In this document: in pieces, positions 7,471-10,444 of the stretch
Numbering within the stretch: position 1 is the first letter of the stretch
Layout: every line of letters begins with the position of its first letter
DNA from: an uncultured Actinomycetes bacterium
Lineage (GTDB): Bacteria > Actinomycetota > Actinomycetes > Nanopelagicales > Nanopelagicaceae
Assembly (NCBI GenBank): GCA_903875815.1
Contig: CAIQXR010000158.1
Coordinates: forward strand, 1 to 10,444
DNA length: 10,444 nucleotides
Direction of reading: 5' to 3'
Notes under the pieces: model-generated
The model's database searches: none
What the model was told of the DNA's origin: nothing
Seen by the model: only the letters and a program-made list of their open reading frames with translations
Position numbers and translations under genes: made by a program

Positions 7471-7764
7471 TTAGGAGACAGGTCCTCCGAAAATATCGAT
7501 GCGGTCGCCGGCAGCAACGTGCACGATGGCACGCTTGGTGTCGTTGCGCTTACCGAAACCGACGCGGGTGCGCTTGCGCTTACCCTCACGGTTCAATGTG
7601 TTGACGCTAAGTACCTTCACGCCAAATACCTTTTCAACAGCGATCTTGATCTCTGTCTTATTGGCAGTTGGAGCAACAAGGAATGTGTACTTGTTCTGAT
7701 CGAGGAGTCCGTAAGACTTCTCTGACACAACAGGTGCTAGCAAGACGTCGCGATGGTCTTTCAT
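7471..7764 (-). CDS. rplW: 50S ribosomal protein L23
   Basis: L23 sits at the rim of the peptide exit tunnel and is the docking point for trigger factor and signal recognition particle. The 97-residue product shows [53 protein letters not shown], then the tunnel loop [23 protein letters not shown], then GDRIDIFGG. Length is normal. The start overlaps the rplD stop in an ATGA arrangement (7761-7764). GAGGT (7771-7775), in the Glu-Val codons at the rplD end, serves as Shine-Dalgarno, so it is likely coupled to L4 translation. Confidence 0.98.
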   Translation of the reverse strand: MKDHRDVLLAPVVSEKSYGLLDQNKYTFLVAPTANKTEIKIAVEKVFGVKVLSVNTLNREGKRKRTRVGFGKRNDTKRAIVHVAAGDRIDIFGGPVS

Positions 7765-8444
7765 GCTGATACCTCTACTTCACTCTCGCGTGCAACTGCT
7801 GTTGCACCCTTCTTTAGAGAAGCAGCAGGACCGGCGATAAATTCGCGGAGAGCTGTCTCTGAGAAAACTACGTCATCGCTCACCAAGATGTCATATGCAT
7901 TGAGCTGATCGTTAACGATCAAGTGCATGTTCTCGGCATTGCGAAGTGAACGCCATGCTGTGTCTTCAGAGCGAGCAAGAACAACGAGAACGTTCTTGCG
8001 ATCTGAGAACTGACGGACTGCGCTGATTGCACCCTTTGTTGTTGGGGCATCAACGATGGAGGAGACGCAGTGGATGCGATCTTCGCGCTGGCGATCTGAG
8101 AGAACGCCGCGAAGTGCTGCTGCAATCATCTTCTTTGGTGTGCGCTGGTCATACTTACGAGGTACTGGACCATGTGAGACACCACCGTGACGCTGAAGTG
8201 GAGCACGGACAGAGCCCTGACGAGCGCGACCGGTTCCCTTCTGCTTGAAAGGCTTCTTACCAGAACCGCTAACTTCAGCGCGGGTCTTAGCCTTTGCTGT
8301 ACCAGCGCGAGCAGCAGCGAGCTGTGCAACGACGACCTGGTGGATTAGTGGGATGTTGGCTTGCGCATCAAAGATTTCGCCAGGAAGATCAATGCTTCCG
8401 GTGACTTTGCCTTCTGCGCTCTTGATATCAACTTTCAATGCCAT
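7761..8444 (-). CDS. rplD: 50S ribosomal protein L4
   Basis: L4 has a globular domain and a long loop that reaches the peptide tunnel. In Escherichia coli it also regulates the S10 operon. The 227-residue product shows the loop signature [25 protein letters not shown] (residues about 64-88), with no evident change at sites associated with macrolide resistance. The conserved [27 protein letters not shown] follows, and the C-terminal half contains [20 protein letters not shown] and [22 protein letters not shown]. It starts two bases after the rplC stop, behind an imperfect Shine-Dalgarno AAGGGTG. Autoregulation by L4 cannot be inferred from this sequence alone. Confidence 0.98.
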   Translation of the reverse strand: MALKVDIKSAEGKVTGSIDLPGEIFDAQANIPLIHQVVVAQLAAARAGTAKAKTRAEVSGSGKKPFKQKGTGRARQGSVRAPLQRHGGVSHGPVPRKYDQRTPKKMIAAALRGVLSDRQREDRIHCVSSIVDAPTTKGAISAVRQFSDRKNVLVVLARSEDTAWRSLRNAENMHLIVNDQLNAYDILVSDDVVFSETALREFIAGPAASLKKGATAVARESEVEVSA

Positions 8445-8446
8445 GG

Positions 8447-9142
8447 TTATGCACCCTTGCTTTCAGATACTGTCTCAGATACAGCCTTCTTCGCAGCAGA
8501 GCGAACAAAGATGATTGCACCCTTAGGACCAGGAACTGCGCCCTTGATGAGAATGATTGATTTCTCGGCATCAACTGAGTGAACGAGAAGATTCTGTGTT
8601 GTAACAGTGTCAACGCCCATGTGACCTGACATGCGCTTGCCCTTGAAGACGCGACCTGGGGTTGTACGGTTACCGATCGAACCAGGCATACGGTGCTTAC
8701 GGTCTACACCGTGAGAAGCTCCGATACCGCCGAAGCCGTGACGCTTCATAACGCCGGCGTGGCCCTTACCCTTTGAAGTTCCGGTTGCATCGACGAGTTC
8801 GCCAGCAGCAAATACATCAGCGCGGAGTTCTTGTCCGACTGAGTACTGCGCAGCAGAAGAGGTGCGAAGTTCAGCAACTTCAGTGCGTGGTGTTACGCCA
8901 GCCTTAGCAAAGTGACCAGCCTCAGGCTTGGTGACCTTGCGAGGATCTACAGCACCAAATGCGAGCTGAACAGCTGAGTAGCCATCAACTTCTGGTGTGC
9001 GAATCTGGGTAACAACGCATGGACCTGCTTCAATAACTGTTACAGGAACAATCTTGTTGTTGGAATCGAAGACCTGGGTCATGCCCAACTTCTTGCCGAG
9101 GATGCCCTTGACGGCAGCGCCTTGTGATTGAGTAGTTGTCAT
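8447..9142 (-). CDS. rplC: 50S ribosomal protein L3
   Basis: L3 is an early assembly protein whose extended loop approaches the peptidyl-transferase centre. The 231-residue product begins with a short polar head, then [16 protein letters not shown] (11-26). It has the conserved [20 protein letters not shown] (120-139) and [35 protein letters not shown] (142-176), then [30 protein letters not shown]. The stretch [10 protein letters not shown] lacks the glutamines of the Escherichia coli GSIGQNQTPG, which include the PrmB methylation site, as is usual outside proteobacteria. A Ser/Glu/Lys tail ends the protein. It follows rpsJ by 12 bases with AGGGG before the start. Confidence 0.98.
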   Translation of the reverse strand: MTTTQSQGAAVKGILGKKLGMTQVFDSNNKIVPVTVIEAGPCVVTQIRTPEVDGYSAVQLAFGAVDPRKVTKPEAGHFAKAGVTPRTEVAELRTSSAAQYSVGQELRADVFAAGELVDATGTSKGKGHAGVMKRHGFGGIGASHGVDRKHRMPGSIGNRTTPGRVFKGKRMSGHMGVDTVTTQNLLVHSVDAEKSIILIKGAVPGPKGAIIFVRSAAKKAVSETVSESKGA

Positions 9143-9154
9143 CTGTCAGATCCC

Positions 9155-9463
9155 CTAGAGCTTAATCTCAATGTCGACGCCAGCGGGAAGGTCGAGACGC
9201 ATCAAGGAGTCAACTGTCTTAGGAGTTGGGTCGATGATGTCGATGAGGCGCTTATGTGTGCGCATCTCGAAATGTTCGCGGCTGTCCTTGTACTTGTGAG
9301 GAGAGCGAATAACACAAAATGTGTTCTTCTCTGTTGGCAACGGAACAGGGCCTGCAACGGTTGCACCAGTGCGCTCGACTGTCTCTACGATCTTCTTAGC
9401 AGAGGTGTCGATCACTTCGTGATCGTAAGCCTTAAGCCGTATGCGGATCTTTTGTCCCGCCAT
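9155..9463 (-). CDS. rpsJ: 30S ribosomal protein S10 (NusE)
   Basis: S10 is part of the small-subunit head and also acts with NusB and NusG in transcription antitermination and transcription-translation coupling. The 102-residue product matches the family over its whole length: [30 protein letters not shown], then [39 protein letters not shown], ending with [16 protein letters not shown]. The start is fixed by AAGGAG (9470-9475) six bases upstream. It is the first gene of the S10 block, 105 bases after tuf and downstream of a strong hairpin. Its stop is TAG, shared in this window only with tuf. Confidence 0.98.
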   Translation of the reverse strand: MAGQKIRIRLKAYDHEVIDTSAKKIVETVERTGATVAGPVPLPTEKNTFCVIRSPHKYKDSREHFEMRTHKRLIDIIDPTPKTVDSLMRLDLPAGVDIEIKL

Positions 9464-9522
9464 GTGCTTCTCCTTTTTATCTTTACTGCTTTTTAATAAA
9501 TCTTCGGGTTAATTTTCTTGCT
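9464..9522 (-). promoter_or_regulatory. short A-rich leader of rpsJ
   Basis: These 59 bases between the tuf hairpin and the rpsJ ATG are A/T-rich and end in a strong Shine-Dalgarno (AAAAGGAG). I looked for paired -35 and -10 boxes. TATTAA within the segment resembles a -10 box, but nothing like TTGACA stands 16-18 bases before it, so a promoter is possible but not supported. There is no room after the hairpin for an S10 leader of the size known in Escherichia coli. Confidence 0.3.
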
Positions 9523-9552
9523 TATTGAGTGGCTCTTTCGAGCCACTCAATA
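9523..9552 (-). terminator. hairpin after tuf: terminator, attenuator or 3'-end stabiliser
   Basis: Beginning 16 bases after the tuf stop, the minus-strand transcript reads TATTGAGTGGCTC, loop GAAA, then GAGCCACTCAATA: a perfect 13-bp stem closed by a C-G pair on a GAAA (GNRA-type) tetraloop. On the opposite strand the loop would be TTTC, so the stable form is the one made in the direction of the genes. The bases following the stem (AGCAAGAAAA) contain no U-run, so this is not a textbook intrinsic terminator. Actinobacteria have been proposed to use hairpins with poor U-tracts. It could therefore end most tuf transcripts, partly attenuate read-through into rpsJ, or protect the tuf mRNA 3' end. 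The structure is certain; its role is inferred. Confidence 0.65.
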
Positions 9553-9568
9553 TTTACAGCTAGTTGTA

Positions 9569-10444
9569 CTACTTGATGATCTTGGTAACGCGACCAGCAC
9601 CTACTGTGCGGCCACCTTCGCGGATTGCGAAGCGAAGACCATCTTCCATAGCGATTGGCTGAATCAACGCAACGGTCATTTCAGTGTTATCGCCAGGCAT
9701 AACCATCTCTGTTCCTGATGGAAGAGTTACGATGCCTGTTACGTCAGTTGTACGGAAGTAGAACTGTGGACGGTAGTTATTGAAGAATGGTGTGTGGCGT
9801 CCGCCTTCATCCTTTGAAAGGATGTAAGCATTTGCTTCGAAGTCAGTGTGAGGTGTGATTGAACCTGGCTTAACAACAACCTGGCCGCGCTCAACATCTT
9901 CACGCTTTGTTCCACGAAGTAGGAGACCAACGTTCTCGCCAGCCTGACCTTCGTCAAGAAGCTTGCGGAACATTTCAACACCGGTAACGGTGGTCTTCTG
10001 TGAATCTGGACGGATACCAACGATTTCAACTTCTTCGTTGACCTTGACGATACCGCGCTCGATACGACCGGTGACAACGGTTCCACGACCTGTGATGGTG
10101 AAAACGTCTTCAACTGGCATAAGGAATGGCTTATCGATTTCACGAGCTGGCTGTGGAATGAAGCGATCGACTTCACCCATCAAGTTCATGATTGACTCAA
10201 CCCACTTAGCATCTCCTTCGAGTGCCTTAAGAGCTGAGATGCGGACGATAGGTGTGTCATCGCCTGGGAACTCGTACTTAGAAAGAAGTTCACGAACTTC
10301 CATCTCAACGAGCTCAAGAATTTCTTCGTCATCAACCATGTCAGACTTGTTAAGAGCAACAACGATTGAAGGAACGCCAACCTGGCGAGCAAGGAGAACG
10401 TGCTCCTTGGTCTGAGGCATTGGTCCGTCAGTTGCAGCTACTAC
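9569..10444 (-). CDS. tuf: elongation factor Tu, 5' end outside window
   Basis: EF-Tu is the GTPase that brings aminoacyl-tRNA to the ribosomal A-site. The visible 291 residues start [15 protein letters not shown], equivalent to about residue 104 of the Escherichia coli protein. The P-loop, switch regions and DxPG motif of the G domain are therefore missing only because the window ends. The guanine-specificity motif NKSD (visible residues 32-35) and the SALKALEGD motif remain. Domain 2 follows ([19 protein letters not shown], then [25 protein letters not shown]), and domain 3 ([30 protein letters not shown], then [19 protein letters not shown]). The C-terminus RVTKIIK is typical of Actinobacteria. 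The reading frame is intact to its TAG stop. In many bacteria rpsL, rpsG and fusA precede tuf; that side is not visible. Confidence 0.98.
   Translation of the reverse strand, partial: VVAATDGPMPQTKEHVLLARQVGVPSIVVALNKSDMVDDEEILELVEMEVRELLSKYEFPGDDTPIVRISALKALEGDAKWVESIMNLMGEVDRFIPQPAREIDKPFLMPVEDVFTITGRGTVVTGRIERGIVKVNEEVEIVGIRPDSQKTTVTGVEMFRKLLDEGQAGENVGLLLRGTKREDVERGQVVVKPGSITPHTDFEANAYILSKDEGGRHTPFFNNYRPQFYFRTTDVTGIVTLPSGTEMVMPGDNTEMTVALIQPIAMEDGLRFAIREGGRTVGAGRVTKIIK

Noticed and set aside
9128..9496. 122-codon plus-strand open frame spanning rpsJ and its leader
   Set aside because: It is antisense to the fully conserved S10 gene and its protein shows no domain signature.
9464..9522. sigma70-type promoter for the S10 block
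   Set aside because: A TATTAA resembling a -10 box is present, but no -35-like hexamer stands at an acceptable distance; A/T richness alone is insufficient.
9739..10176. 145-codon minus-strand frame inside tuf in another frame
   Set aside because: It is a Ser/Leu-rich frame-shifted reading of EF-Tu; the EF-Tu frame is intact, so there is no frameshift or second gene.
9963..10415. 150-codon plus-strand open frame antisense to tuf
   Set aside because: It is Ser/Thr/Arg-rich with no recognisable domain and lies entirely opposite the conserved EF-Tu coding sequence. Codon bias of the real gene explains the open frame.
1..10444. Possible novel system, mobile element, CRISPR array, tRNA or defence gene
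   Set aside because: All but two spacers of about 100 bases are occupied by conserved translation genes in canonical order, and no spaced repeats, tRNA cloverleaf or foreign genes were seen.

Overview
This window is an unbroken stretch of the bacterial tuf / S10 / spc ribosomal-protein region. All 22 genes lie on the minus strand, so transcription runs from the high coordinates to the low ones. In transcription order they are tuf (5' end outside the window), rpsJ, rplC, rplD, rplW, rplB, rpsS, rplV, rpsC, rplP, rpmC, rpsQ, rplN, rplX, rplE, rpsZ (zinc-type S14), rpsH, rplF, rplR, rpsE, rpmD and rplO (3' end outside the window).

Organism: the protein sequences point to an actinobacterium. The signs are an L15 that begins [18 protein letters not shown], an EF-Tu that ends [10 protein letters not shown], an S17 with [11 protein letters not shown] and [15 protein letters not shown], an S8 that begins [10 protein letters not shown] and ends AYVW, a zinc-type S14 as the only S14 here, and an S5 with a Gly/Arg-rich head. 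Base composition looks close to balanced by eye (not counted), TAA is the stop in 16 of the 21 genes whose stop is visible, and spacers are very short. That would suit a streamlined, moderate-GC actinobacterium such as the freshwater acI/Nanopelagicales group, but this placement is an inference.

Layout: 9569-10444 encodes most of EF-Tu. A 105-base spacer (9464-9568) follows. It holds a perfect 13-bp hairpin with a GAAA loop and then the rpsJ ribosome-binding site. From rpsJ to rpsZ (9463 down to 2660) the genes overlap or lie at most 37 bases apart. The second sizeable spacer (2557-2659, 103 bases) lies between rpsZ and rpsH and can form two small hairpins, one covering the rpsH Shine-Dalgarno. 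From rpsH to rplO the genes are again nearly fused, with three one-base TAATG stop/start overlaps in a row (rplF/rplR, rplR/rpsE, rpsE/rpmD). No stretch longer than 300 bases lacks a gene.

The genes supply translation machinery: EF-Tu delivers aminoacyl-tRNA, and the others are subunits of the 30S (S10, S19, S3, S17, S14, S8, S5) and 50S (L3, L4, L23, L2, L22, L16, L29, L14, L24, L5, L6, L18, L30, L15) particles. The tight packing fits co-transcription and translational coupling to balance subunit amounts. I found no mobile element, CRISPR array, RNA gene, phage gene or undescribed system. The region is conserved housekeeping DNA, and the points worth a second look are the two spacers and the way ribosome-binding sites are written into the last codons of upstream genes.
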